From positions 87,051 through 151,050 of the forward strand of contig CAZVJW010000003.1 of NCBI GenBank assembly GCA_964627535.1: a DNA stretch of 64,000 nt. The letters are read 5' to 3'. Each line of letters opens with the position of its first letter. Position 1 is the first letter of the stretch. Below the pieces are notes generated by a model. It did no database searches. It was given only the letters and a program-made list of their open reading frames with translations, and was not told the DNA's origin. This stretch comes from UBA1447 sp964627535. GTDB taxonomy: Bacteria > Bacillota > Clostridia > Oscillospirales > Acutalibacteraceae. Positions 42,372 to 51,737 of this stretch are shown one piece after another. A program made the position numbers and the translations under genes.

Positions 42372-43838
42372 TCAGTTAAACAGATTAATGACCCACTTCT
42401 TTGCGTCCAAATAAAGCCGCAGCACCAAATATCCAATCAGCCGGAAAAACCGGAAACTGCTGTTAAACTGCGGGAACGGCACATCTTCGGTGTAAAGGTC
42501 CGCCATCAGGCTGTTCAAAAACTCCTCAACATTCGTGTATCCGTCCGAATCCCTGTCCAGGCTGCCGTCTACCGGGTCGTTGGGGTCGAGCCCTTTTGCC
42601 GTCTCCCAACCGTTTGGCATGCCGTCTTTGTCGGTGTCAATATACGCTTCGCCCGTTGCCAGCTCCGGCCAGCCGCCCACGTCGGAGGGCTTGTCGATAA
42701 TCCGCCCTTTGCCTGTGATAATTTCGTTGACAATTCTTTCGTCGTAGCTGTCCCGGTTCAGCGCGGCTCCGCCGTTTTTCATCACCATGGCATAGGCTTT
42801 TTCCGCGCTTTGAATATTTTCCGTCTGCGAGGCGAACGGCTCGCTGAGCTTCCAGCCGTTGTCCGGCTTTTTAAAATCTTCATAGATAATCTTGGAATAC
42901 TGGTCCTTCGGCATTTTTCCGTTCATATAGTTGCCCGAAAAACACATTTTTGTGTTGATGTTTTTATCCAGCATAAAATTCGCCGCTTCCGAGCTCGGGC
43001 CCGGAATAAAATAGTTGTTGATAAAATTCATTGTGCACCGTTCGTCAACATCCAGGTTCTTCGCGGCGTATTCTCTGCCCCAGTCATAAACAACATTGTT
43101 GGTGAAATCAAAGAAAAACCCGACAGTGTCAACATCCGGGGGTTCGGTGCCCTGCGGCCGCGGGTTTCTCGCGTCGTTATGTGCGTAAAGATTATGGTTA
43201 AAGGTGGCAAGCTGGCCGTTGCTGCCGTTGACCAAAGAGCCCTTGCTGTGCTGGCCTGCTTTGTGGATGGAATCATGCAGACCTTCCGTGATGAATGTCC
43301 ACTGGACGGTGACGTTATTGCACCCCGTCACCGAAAGGGTTTCGTCTACGCCCCAGCTCACGGAGCAGTGGTCAATTATCACATTTTCAGCGCCGGAAAC
43401 GCTCATAGCGTCCTTCTCCAGCAAATCGCCGAGGCGCACACGGATGTTCCGGATAATCGCTTCGTCGGCTTCCACATTGAAGCTGTAATCTTTGAGCGTG
43501 ATGCCCTCACCCGGCGCCGTTTGCCCCGCGATGGTGATGTATGGATTTTTAACCTTGAGCGATTCTTTGAGGATGATTGTCCCCGCGACTTTGAAAACGA
43601 CGATCCGCGGCCCCGAAGCTTCCACCGCTGCCCTGAACGAACCGGGGATATTGTCGCCGTCCTCGAGCGTCGTCACTTCAATGACTCTGCCGCCTCTGCC
43701 GCCTATGGTGTATTTCCCGCAGCCGTCGGCTTCCGGAAACGCCAAAACACTTTGTACCGCAAAGGCTTGCGTGGAAATGGAGCATAACAAAGTCAATACA
43801 AGAATCAGGGATGTAACGCTTAATATACACTTTTTCAT
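42372..43838 (-). CDS. Secreted pectate-lyase-like protein (PL1 type beta-helix)
   Basis: 488 aa from ATG at 43838 (GAGAGGG upstream). Signal peptide 1 to ~25. Opens with AFPEADGCGKYTIGGRGGRVIEVTTLED, the start of PL1 polysaccharide lyases. IIRNIRVRLGD, NVIIDHCSVSWGVDETLSV and NVTVQWTFITEGLHDS are the central rungs (D-H-C-S-x-S-W-G). A Ca-binding-type segment with DTDKDGMPNGWE and DRDSDGYTNVEEFLN follows, like the repeats of thrombospondin-type 3 or EF-hand-like linkers. The C-terminal ~30 residues form the aromatic tail (FRFFRLIGYLVLRLYLD, then KKWVINLFN). Cuts uronic-acid polysaccharides such as pectin, by family. Confidence 0.85.
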   Translation of the reverse strand: MKKCILSVTSLILVLTLLCSISTQAFAVQSVLAFPEADGCGKYTIGGRGGRVIEVTTLEDGDNIPGSFRAAVEASGPRIVVFKVAGTIILKESLKVKNPYITIAGQTAPGEGITLKDYSFNVEADEAIIRNIRVRLGDLLEKDAMSVSGAENVIIDHCSVSWGVDETLSVTGCNNVTVQWTFITEGLHDSIHKAGQHSKGSLVNGSNGQLATFNHNLYAHNDARNPRPQGTEPPDVDTVGFFFDFTNNVVYDWGREYAAKNLDVDERCTMNFINNYFIPGPSSEAANFMLDKNINTKMCFSGNYMNGKMPKDQYSKIIYEDFKKPDNGWKLSEPFASQTENIQSAEKAYAMVMKNGGAALNRDSYDERIVNEIITGKGRIIDKPSDVGGWPELATGEAYIDTDKDGMPNGWETAKGLDPNDPVDGSLDRDSDGYTNVEEFLNSLMADLYTEDVPFPQFNSSFRFFRLIGYLVLRLYLDAKKWVINLFN

Positions 43839-43924
43839 TTCAAAATCCCTCTCCGAAATTTTCAGCATTTAATTCTGTCAACATTGTATCCTTTTTGTCC
43901 TATTATTTCAATATTGAATCCGTC

Positions 43925-44047
43925 ATTTTAGAAGGGTGGTTGCTTGCCCCTCCCGTACCTTGCCCTCTTTCGAAAGGCGGGTGAAAGCCGAACACTTTCG
44001 GCTGAGCCGATTACTATCGGCGAAAGCGCAGCCTGACGGGGGATTCT
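43925..44047. repeat. Family R3 composite repeat, minus orientation
   Basis: CCCTCTTTCGAAAGGCGGG, a GCCGAACACTTTCGGC hairpin, GCCGATTACTATCGGC and CAGCCTGACGGGGGATT. Matches 54880-54956 and, inverted, 36192-36262 and 63749-63872. Confidence 0.65.
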
Positions 44048-44049
44048 TC

Positions 44050-44427
44050 TTAATCTTGCTGCATGCGATTTTTCACTTGTATGTCAATATATTGGCAACA
44101 GCCTTCAAAATTATCTCTAAGATCAAGATTACTCAGCCGCAGTACCATATATCCTAAGGTGTTTATATATTTAGTTCTTTCTTCATCATACTCAAGCGTT
44201 TCGATCTCAAAATGCTGTGAGCCGTCGAGCTCAACCACAAGCATCGCCTTTGGGCAGTAAAAATCAACAATAAAATTACCTATAATCCGTTGACGGTGAA
44301 ATTTAATCGGATAATTTCTTAGATAATCATACCAAAGGTGATTTTCTTCTTTTGTGGCATTCTTCCGCATATCATTTGCCAAGCCTCTTAAGTGTTTGTT
44401 AATTGGCAACGCTTTTTTGTTATCCAT
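44050..44427 (-). CDS. DUF559 (Vsr-like endonuclease fold) protein
   Basis: 125 aa from ATG at 44427 (GGAG upstream). HLRGLANDMRKNATKEENHLWYDYLRN and then FHRQRIIGNFIVDFYCP, LVVELDGSQH and LRLSN follow the DUF559 pattern, with the acidic D...E-x-D residues of a PD-(D/E)XK/Vsr-type core. Proteins of this family are widespread as stand-alone genes; nuclease activity is not established for most. Flanked on both sides by intergenic repeats. Confidence 0.8.
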   Translation of the reverse strand: MDNKKALPINKHLRGLANDMRKNATKEENHLWYDYLRNYPIKFHRQRIIGNFIVDFYCPKAMLVVELDGSQHFEIETLEYDEERTKYINTLGYMVLRLSNLDLRDNFEGCCQYIDIQVKNRMQQD

Positions 44428-44439
44428 ATAAGAATTCTC

Positions 44440-44580
44440 CACCGCCCCGGCTAAAGCCGAGATTTAGCCTAAGCGGTCCCCCTCTTTTTGAAAAGAGGCT
44501 TTTTATTGTATTGCTTATCGTTCCTCCGTACCTTGCCCTCTTTCGAAAGGGGGTGGCAGGCGCAGCCTGACGGGGGATTC
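44440..44580. repeat. Composite intergenic repeat (R3-related)
   Basis: CCGCCCCGGCTAAAGCCGAG, CCCCCTCTTTTTGAAAAGAGG, then CCTTGCCCTCTTTCGAAAGGGGGTGGCAGG and CAGCCTGACGGGGGATTC. The first half recurs at 51530-51610; the second matches 43925-44047. Confidence 0.6.
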
Positions 44581-44602
44581 TTTCTCCTGCGCCCCTCGCT
44601 AA

Positions 44603-44690
44603 TTCCGTTCTCCAACTTCTTCCCTATTGCTTCCCGTGACGAAGTCACGCTTCGCCATCGTACTCCAACCTCTTCCCAATTGCGTAAATA
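44603..44690. repeat. Hairpin-bearing element, copy E4 (right arm only)
   Basis: CCAACTTCTTCCCTATTGC then GTGAC-GAA-GTCAC (44636-44648) and CCAACCTCTTCCCAATTGC. The pyrimidine-rich arm of the E family without a matching purine arm. The stop codon of the frameshifted gene at 44645 lies inside the hairpin. Confidence 0.65.
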
Positions 44691-46830
44691 TTCAAAAGCT
44701 TCTCCTTCAAATCCTGCAAACTGTAAAAATAATGGTTGCTCGCCTCAAAGCCGATTCTGGAATCCTCAAGGCGCAGCTTGATATGGCTGCAAACTAACCG
44801 GCGCTCGTCTTCCAAAACGCTCAAAAGCTCATGTTTTATTCCGCTGTTTTCCGTGTCGTCATATAACTGCTCAATACCCCGCGTGAACCTTATGTGGTTC
44901 AATGTGCTCGCAAAATGGTTGAACGCGGCGAACGCCATGCGCGCGAACTCGTCAAACCGCTCCGACCGGCCGGGGTGCGGCGTCAGCAGTGCCAAGCCCT
45001 CTTTCCAGCCATGCACAAGTTTGCGGAACTGCTCCTTAAAACATCCGCCGGATATATCGAGCGCCACCCTTCCAAGTCGTCGTAAGGGAAGCCGATCATC
45101 GTCGCCTTATACCCCGTTTTTTCCATGAAAAACGGAGCCATCGGCGCAAAGTTCTGCGGCGCGCAGTAAGCGGTTCCGATGCTGAAAGGGAATTCGGCAA
45201 ACGCTTTGCTGAATATTTTTTGCGCTTCATCGGCAGCGGGCGCGAGCTCGCCGCCTAACCATTCCCTCAGGCATTCGGCCGCCCCGCCTTCTCCGCCGAG
45301 CAGCATGGAAACCAGCTTCAGGTTCGGCGAAGGGCATCCGCCCAAAGTCCAGCTTAGCTGAAAATTGCGGACATCTTCGGCTAACAGGTTGCTAATGTGT
45401 TTTTCCACACTGTCCAGCACCGGAATCCAGGGGATAGCGGCAAGCTCCCACGTGCAGTTCACCTGCACCTTGGCGCAGGCCTCATGCCCCGCCGCCCTTG
45501 CGGCGCGCCAGTCCGCGCGGGATTTTTCTCCCGGTCCGGGCTGCGAAATGGTGTAATCAACCACCGCGCCTTTCACCCCGCCGATGTTCGTCTGCAGGGC
45601 TTCCTCGCTTGTGCACTGCACAATCTGCCCTTCCGTCAGCCCTTCAATCACCTTTTGTGACCAAGCCGCGTTCCAGCCCCAGTTCCAGGCAATCGCCTTT
45701 GCGTTCGGGGAAGCGGCATGCGCGCCTTTCGCCATGAGGTTATTCACCTCCGCCACAACTTCCCACGCTTTGCGGTCCCTGCAGTTCGGGCAGGATGGCC
45801 CGCCGGAACCCGCTCGCGAAAAGCAGTTCGTCAGGTTTTCGGACATGGATATGGTGAAATATCCCGCCAAATCCGGCGCATATTCAAAAAACGTTTTCAT
45901 GCCGTTAAAAAGGTAATCCCGCACCTCCGGGCGGCTTGTGCACATCGCCCAGTAATCGCCCTCCCGTTCACCGCGCAAATCGGGGTTCGCCTCGAAAAAC
46001 GCTTTGTCCATCGCGCGGGGCTCGTTGAGGTAAAGATATACGCCAATCCCGAACCGTTTTGACCGCTTGATTAATTGATTAAGCGTTGCGACGCGTGTTT
46101 CCCAACCCTCCGACAGTTCCGGAGCGAAAGAAAACGGCACCAACTGATAAAGTAAGCCCTGCAGCCAGATGCCGTTGATCCCTGTTTCGGCGTATTCCTC
46201 GAGCAACGCGTCCGGAAACGGGTCCAGCTCCGGCTTCAGCAGCGGGTCGCCGAATAAGGCAAAGTAGGAATAGACTGAGCGGATGCCGGCAGACGCTTGA
46301 GCTTTCACTTCTTGCTTATGCGTTGCCGGTTTTTGATAACGCTCCAAAAATTCAAAGGCGTTTTCCTCTTTTGCGGCAAGGTCCCCGAGCTGTTCATAGA
46401 GATATTGAACGGCTTTTTCGGTCTGCCGTTTTTCATCCGCGGTAAGCTTTCGGTAGCGCGGCGGTTCGACAAATGGCTTGAACTGCCCCATTTTGTGCCA
46501 CATGAAGTCGTCTTCTTTTAAGATGAACGCAAGCTCCGCCTCGGTCAGTTCTGTCAGCTCCAGCAGCTGTTCAAAGGTGAGCAGATGCCAGTTGTTCCGG
46601 ATGACAGTCAGATATCCGCGGGTTTTCCAGGCGGGGTTGATTGCCGGGTTCGGCTTGAGCCCCAATAAGACCGCGGCTTCGGTAATTTGAGGAAGTGTTG
46701 CGTTCAGGACCCGCGCAATTGTTTCCGGCGTTATCATGCCCCAGTTGCGCCAGATAATCGCTTGGTAGTCGGCGGGGAAATGGCGGTAGCGGACGGCGGG
46801 GATGGTGCTTGGTTTGGGCAGGGTTTGCAT
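44645..46830 (-). pseudogene. Glycosidase-like TIM-barrel protein interrupted by a frameshift
   Basis: The reading frame from ATG 46830 (GAGGTG upstream) would continue smoothly if one T were added to the TTTT run at 45038-45041 (AAAA on the plus strand): IYPADV joins to FKEQFRKLVHGW in the next frame and runs to 44645, about 728 aa. As read it stops at 44983 with a nonsense tail. N-terminal helical repeats (~1-150) with MITPETIARVLNATLP; then a TIM-barrel-like part (GINGIWLQGLLYQLVPF, FGIGVYLYLNEPRAM, GYFTISMSENLTNCF, AIAWNWGWNAAW). It resembles uncharacterised GH20/GH67-like enzymes. Sequencing error, recent decay or programmed slippage cannot be separated here. Confidence 0.7.
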
Positions 46831-46940
46831 GGGGGGTCACCTCACTTCCGCATCTTCGTTATATGCTGAATTATACAGGGCTTTTGAGGATTACTCAATA
46901 GAAAATAATGTGTATTCGCATGTTGTAATTATGAAATAAG

Positions 46941-46980
46941 CGGTATACCGTATACGATATATCGTAACCGTTGGTATAAT
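46941..46980 (+). promoter_or_regulatory. Promoter with palindromic operators upstream of the XRE regulator
   Basis: CGGTATACCG (46941-46950, perfect) and TACGATATATCGTA (46953-46966, perfect 14-mer) lie just ahead of TATAAT (46975-46980). The -35 box is weak. The palindromes would cover the -35 region, which fits autoregulation by the small HTH protein. Confidence 0.65.
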
Positions 46981-47013
46981 ATTCGATAAGTGTAAAAAGA
47001 ATGGGGAAAGCAT

Positions 47014-47256
47014 ATGAACGCAAAAGAAGCTGTGGCAAAACGAATCCTTGAACTTTGCGATGAACGGAATATGGCATTAAATGCGCTTGCCAATATTGCC
47101 GGAGTTTCACCGTCAACCGTGTACAGCATGTTCAATGCAAAAAGCTTAAATCCGGGCGTGGTATCTCTCCAAAAGCTTTGCGACGGGTTGGAAATAACCC
47201 TGCGCGAGTTTTTTAATTCGCAGTTGTTTGAGGATTTAGAGCAAGAGATAAAATAG
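47014..47256 (+). CDS. Small XRE-family (Cro/CI-type) transcriptional regulator
   Basis: 80 aa; ATG at 47014 behind GGGGAAAG. Nearly the whole protein is one HTH_3-type domain: AVAKRILELCDERNMALNAL, ANIAGVSPSTVYSMF (turn and recognition helix), LQKLCDGLEITLREFF. Size and layout are like stand-alone repressors and the controller proteins of restriction systems. Palindromes overlap its own promoter. It lies 65 bases ahead of the helicase gene on the same strand. Confidence 0.85.
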   Translation: MNAKEAVAKRILELCDERNMALNALANIAGVSPSTVYSMFNAKSLNPGVVSLQKLCDGLEITLREFFNSQLFEDLEQEIK

Positions 47257-47270
47257 CAGTCGTTTTGTAG

Positions 47271-47289
47271 GGGACGGGTTTTCCGTCCC
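47271..47289 (+). promoter_or_regulatory. Small hairpin between regulator and helicase genes
   Basis: GGGACGG pairs with CCGTCCC over 5 bases. No T-run follows, so partial attenuation or RNA processing is more likely than full termination. Confidence 0.4.
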
Positions 47290-47321
47290 GAAATAGCCGG
47301 GAAATTGAGAAATGAGTAATT

Positions 47322-50075
47322 ATGGAGAATCAGTTTCTGACAAACTATACTGAAACTAGTTTTTTGAATAAGATAAAGGACAATTTGCGTAGCTGTAAAT
47401 CGTTCAATTTTTCGGTTAGCTTTATTAAGAAAGCTGGCCTTATGTTATTGTTCAAAGATATTGAAGCCGCAGTTGAGCGTGGATGTGTTGGTCGAATTAT
47501 AACTTCAACTTATCAAAACTTCACGGATATTGAATCATTAAAAAGCTTTTTCGCTCTTATGGGACGTCATAGGAACTTTGAATGTAATTTAGACTTTGAA
47601 TGCTTCCTTGATGCGCAGTATTCGACTATTGGCTATCATTCCAAGGGTTATCTGTTTGAATTTGATGATAGATATGAGCTTATTGTAGGTTCTTCAAATA
47701 TTACGCGTTACGCTTTGCTTAAAAACATTGAATGGGACATTGTTATCAGCGATTCAGAGCCAACGCAATCATATACTCAGGCTTTTAATGAATTTAATAA
47801 TTTGTGGAGTCAAACACACCTTCTGAATAGCGAAATAATTAACCTTTACGCTAATAAATTAAACTTTGCAATTGAACGCTGGGATATGGATTATGACCTT
47901 GCATCAAGTAGTATCAAACCAAATTTTATGCAACGCAAAGCTTTGAAGGAGCTAAATCGTTATAGGGCTATTGGGCTTGAAAGAGCGTTGGTTGTTGCTG
48001 CTGCAGGAAGTGGTAAAACATATCTTGCTGCCTTTGATGCTTACAACTTCAGCCCAAAACGCTTATTATATGTTGTTCACGAAGGTTCAATTCTGAAAAA
48101 GTCTTTTGAAACATTTCGTGATGTTTTCGGTAATAGTAAGAGTTATGGCATATTTAGTGGAGAAAGCAAAGAATTGGATGCTGATTTTGTATTTGCATCA
48201 AACATGATGATGAGTCGTTTTCTTGATCTGTTTGCGAATGATGAATTTGACTATATCATTATAGATGAATGTCATCACGCTACTGCAGAGACATATAAGA
48301 AAATTATAAAATACTTTGAACCCGAATTTTTACTTGGCTTGACTGCTACACCGGAACGAATGGATAATCAAGATGTTTTTGAACTATTTGATAGCAATGT
48401 TCCATATGAGCTTCGACTCCGTGATGCTATAATAAACGATTTGATCGTTCCATTTAAGTATTACGGCATACGTGATGTCTTAGTAGAATACGGCTTAAAT
48501 AAAAATGAAGAGCGTCGTATGATAGCTCAATTAGCCGATGAAAAGCATTGTGATTTTATAAGCACAGAAATTGAAAATCATCGCCCACAAGGTAAATTAA
48601 AAGCATTAGCATTCTGCCGAAATGTTACACATGCCAGAATGATGAGTGAGGCTTTAGGAGAACGCTATAAAACAGCATATCTTACTGGTAATAACAATAT
48701 CGGCGAGCGTATCAGAGCTTATAATGATTTGCAAAGTGATTCGACTGACTTAGAGATTTTATTTGCAATTGATATTTTAAACGAAGGTGTTGATATTCCA
48801 GGTATTAATATGGTTCTTTTCTTAAGACCGACTGAATCATCTACAGTTTTCATTCAACAGCTTGGTCGTGGCTTGAGAAAATTTACAGGTAAGGATTATG
48901 TAACGGTATTAGATTTTATTGGTAACAGTTACAAACGAAGTGTGCAAATTGCATTTGCACTCAGTAGTTTAGCAGAGAATTTTGTTCTTGAAAAACGTTT
49001 AATGGTTTCTTTAGTACGTGACAACTTTGATGCTCTTGGCCTTAAGCAATACGGAGTAGAGATAAACGTAGATGATTTAAGTAAAGAAGAGATTGTCGGC
49101 TATCTTGAGAACGAAAACTTTAATAGCTTATCGTATCTAAAACAGGACTACTTTAATTTTAAAAAATATATTTGCTCTGAGTATGCACCTAAACATATGG
49201 ATTATTTGAATAATGATTGTGCTCCGGATTTATTGCGTTTTATGGCTATAAAGATACAAGGTAAGAAGAATTGCTCATACTACAATTTCCTCAAAGGGAT
49301 TGAAGAGGAAAATCTGCCGGAATTTAATGATCAACAGATCTCCTTTATTAATTACCTTTCTGAAATGTTACCGATTGTCCGTATTTATGAGTACCAGATT
49401 TTTAAATGCCTTTTTAATGGTATCTGTAATTTGAAAAATATTGAACAAATTTTGTCAGAGAGTATAAAAAGCTATAGCCAAGAACAATTGAGACATGCAC
49501 TCCAATACATGAAAAATATTAGTTACGCAGGTGACATACTAGCGCTTAATGTACCAACGGATGAACAGTTTATTGAATATTTACAAGATTTACTTGCATA
49601 TGGCTTAACAAGATTTACTGTTGATTTTGGCGACATAGAAGACTTCAAACTATGGTCAAGTTACCGTATGGATCAAGTACAGTTAAAACTCTGTAAAAAT
49701 CCAGGTTATAATATGAAAGGTACCTATGTTTATGATGGAGTTGTATATATATTTGCATCAATAAAAAAAGATGCAAGTACACAAGAGCATCTGAATTATA
49801 AGGATAAATTCTTACAGATTGACCTATTTCAATGGGAGTGCGAAGCAGGATTAAACGAACTAAAGCAGGGTGAATTGATTAACAGTAAAACAGCTTATTT
49901 GTTTATTCGTAAGGTAGAATCTGAGAATGGGATAGTGCTTCCTTTTACTTTTGTTGGGACTGGCAAACTTACAAATCCAAGAGCAACAGATAATGCAAAA
50001 GGCTCACTATTATTTGATATACACATGGATGAAAAATTACCTGATTATCTCCAATATGATTTCGGGTTATCTTAA
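47322..50075 (+). CDS. PLD-nuclease/DEAD-box helicase fusion with DUF3427-type C-terminus
   Basis: 917 aa. Residues ~1-170 form a phospholipase-D-type nuclease domain with a single HKD-like site (HSKGYLFE around 106, then GSSNIT around 127). SF2 helicase core: Walker A AAAGSGKT (~226-233), DECHHA (DEAH-like motif II, ~315), GLTATPERM, and QQLGRGLRKF (motif VI, ~512), with DILNEGVDIPGIN. From ~590 to the end lies a DUF3427-like region (FASIKKDASTQEHLNYKDKF near the end). Proteins of this build translocate on nucleic acid and cut it. The gene is visibly richer in A+T than its neighbours. With the next gene it forms a likely two-gene defence operon. The ribosome site is weak (GAG at 47312). Confidence 0.85.
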   Translation: MENQFLTNYTETSFLNKIKDNLRSCKSFNFSVSFIKKAGLMLLFKDIEAAVERGCVGRIITSTYQNFTDIESLKSFFALMGRHRNFECNLDFECFLDAQYSTIGYHSKGYLFEFDDRYELIVGSSNITRYALLKNIEWDIVISDSEPTQSYTQAFNEFNNLWSQTHLLNSEIINLYANKLNFAIERWDMDYDLASSSIKPNFMQRKALKELNRYRAIGLERALVVAAAGSGKTYLAAFDAYNFSPKRLLYVVHEGSILKKSFETFRDVFGNSKSYGIFSGESKELDADFVFASNMMMSRFLDLFANDEFDYIIIDECHHATAETYKKIIKYFEPEFLLGLTATPERMDNQDVFELFDSNVPYELRLRDAIINDLIVPFKYYGIRDVLVEYGLNKNEERRMIAQLADEKHCDFISTEIENHRPQGKLKALAFCRNVTHARMMSEALGERYKTAYLTGNNNIGERIRAYNDLQSDSTDLEILFAIDILNEGVDIPGINMVLFLRPTESSTVFIQQLGRGLRKFTGKDYVTVLDFIGNSYKRSVQIAFALSSLAENFVLEKRLMVSLVRDNFDALGLKQYGVEINVDDLSKEEIVGYLENENFNSLSYLKQDYFNFKKYICSEYAPKHMDYLNNDCAPDLLRFMAIKIQGKKNCSYYNFLKGIEEENLPEFNDQQISFINYLSEMLPIVRIYEYQIFKCLFNGICNLKNIEQILSESIKSYSQEQLRHALQYMKNISYAGDILALNVPTDEQFIEYLQDLLAYGLTRFTVDFGDIEDFKLWSSYRMDQVQLKLCKNPGYNMKGTYVYDGVVYIFASIKKDASTQEHLNYKDKFLQIDLFQWECEAGLNELKQGELINSKTAYLFIRKVESENGIVLPFTFVGTGKLTNPRATDNAKGSLLFDIHMDEKLPDYLQYDFGLS

Positions 50076-50108
50076 AAGCAAATAATTGTTACCATTAAGG
50101 GGCGTTTT

Positions 50109-51470
50109 ATGAAGATCGCATTAATCTCATGTTCAAAAAGCAAACAAAACTATTCATGCAAAGCGTGTGAAATGTATTTACCAAGTACCCTATTCAAGTA
50201 TTCTTATGAGTACGCAAAAAAAACTACAGATAAAGTATATATTTTATCTGCAAAATACGGTCTGATTTCCGAGTATGCTTTAATTGAACCATATGACTTA
50301 ACGCTTAAAACTATGAACACACGCGAAAAAATAGCATGGAGTAATAAAGTAATCTCTCAGCTTAAATCTGAATTTGATTTGGATAATGACGAATTCATTG
50401 TGTTAGCAGGCAAGGATTATAATGAATATTTATTGAAATCCTTTAAAAGCTATGAATTACCTCTGGGGAACAGACCGCAGGGGATGAGAGTTTCATTTTT
50501 GATAAAAGCTTTACAGGAAGGTAATTATGAAAATGATTGCATGACACTTCATGAATTATTTGGTACAGCAAAAAGATTTACTTATGATGAAATCAATAGA
50601 ATACCTTTTAATAATGGAATATATATTGTTTTTGAAAAAGGCGAAAGGTACAACAATCTTGAACGAATTGTTCGTGTTGGAACGCATGATTCACCGGATA
50701 GATTAAAAACACGACTCAAAGATCATTTTTTTAATGAAAACAAAGATGGAAGTATTTTTAGAAAAAACATTGGAAAAGCTATATTAAATAAAAGACATGA
50801 CGATTATTTAGACACATGGTCTCTTGACACATCAAAGAATGAAAACCGTATATTTGTAAACATTCAGAAACAAAAAGCAGTTGAAAAAGAAGTAAGCGAT
50901 TATTTGCGGAACAATTTCACATACACTTGCTTTGAGGTAGAAAATAAAGAAAAACGTTTAAGGTTGGAAAAAGCAATAATTGCAACTCTCAACTTACAAG
51001 AAGATTTTTGCCCAAGCAAAGAATGGCTTGGACGGTTTAGCCCAGTTGAAAGAATAAGAGAAAGTGGATTATGGCTGACTATTGGTCTGGATGCTCAAAA
51101 ACTTACATCCGATGAATCGCGCTTCATTAAAAGTAGCGTTTTGGGTAATTTAACAAGAGAAAGTCCTGTAAATATCGTTCCAAAAAAAATTAAACCGGAA
51201 GTTGCATCTGAATCGGTTTTTAAAAAATATATAGGGGCATCAACAGGTGAAATAGAACAACATATTAGACAGCTGATTAATGAAGCAAAAGAAAAAGGCG
51301 CGAAAGAACTCGTGTTAGTTTCAGGTAATATACATCGAGATATGGGTTTAAAAAGCAGGTTGCCATCAGTCTGTTCTGCTATGTATCAGGTTATGAAAGC
51401 CGGAGACGAGATATTATTTAGAACGCCTAGCGGAAAAAGTTCTACAATTAAGATTAGGTATAATATTTAG
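50109..51470 (+). CDS. DUF6884 / GIY-YIG-nuclease-like fusion protein
   Basis: 453 aa; ATG at 50109 behind AAGGGGCG. Three parts. (1) ~1-140: KIALISCSKSKQNYSCKA, VYILSAKYGLIS, YDLTLKTM, the DUF6884 pattern, with a Cys pair near the start. (2) ~165-320: NNGIYIVFEKGE, then RIVRVGTHDSPDRLKTRLKDHF, a GIY-YIG-type nuclease core with variant motifs and the Arg of the catalytic helix. (3) ~375-453: a domain with LVLVSGNIHRDMGLKSRLPS, VCSAMYQVM and SGKSSTIKIRYNI, which I have met as a C-terminal module in other nucleic-acid proteins but cannot name. Starts 34 bases after the helicase gene and shares its high A+T content. Confidence 0.7.
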   Translation: MKIALISCSKSKQNYSCKACEMYLPSTLFKYSYEYAKKTTDKVYILSAKYGLISEYALIEPYDLTLKTMNTREKIAWSNKVISQLKSEFDLDNDEFIVLAGKDYNEYLLKSFKSYELPLGNRPQGMRVSFLIKALQEGNYENDCMTLHELFGTAKRFTYDEINRIPFNNGIYIVFEKGERYNNLERIVRVGTHDSPDRLKTRLKDHFFNENKDGSIFRKNIGKAILNKRHDDYLDTWSLDTSKNENRIFVNIQKQKAVEKEVSDYLRNNFTYTCFEVENKEKRLRLEKAIIATLNLQEDFCPSKEWLGRFSPVERIRESGLWLTIGLDAQKLTSDESRFIKSSVLGNLTRESPVNIVPKKIKPEVASESVFKKYIGASTGEIEQHIRQLINEAKEKGAKELVLVSGNIHRDMGLKSRLPSVCSAMYQVMKAGDEILFRTPSGKSSTIKIRYNI

Positions 51471-51529
51471 AAAAAATCCGGTTTGTCTGGGAAGCCAAAC
51501 CCTACGGAGGCCGAAGAACGACGGGCATA

Positions 51530-51610
51530 CAATCCCACCACCACCCTGGCTAAAGCCGAGCTTTAGCCGATGTGGTCCCCCTCCCTTTAACAAAGGAGGC
51601 AGATAAAGAC
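51530..51610. repeat. Composite intergenic repeat (R3-related)
   Basis: ACCACCCTGGCTAAAGCCGAGCTTTAGCC and GTCCCCCTCCCTTTAACAAAGGAGGC; related to 44440-44510. Marks the right edge of the A+T-rich helicase locus. Confidence 0.55.
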
Positions 51611-51737
51611 GGCGGGAGTGCATAACCATTCATACCCGAAAAACTTTGTAAACCAAAAGTTTTTCGGGTATAATTAAAATTGCCACGAAAAAAACATAAT
51701 TTGATGTTAAATTGGTTTCAGAAACGGAGTGATTGTT

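Noticed and set aside
42810..43787. 325-aa plus-strand frame opposite the pectate-lyase-like gene
   Set aside because: Antisense to a gene with signal peptide and clear PL1 motifs; no ribosome site or domain.
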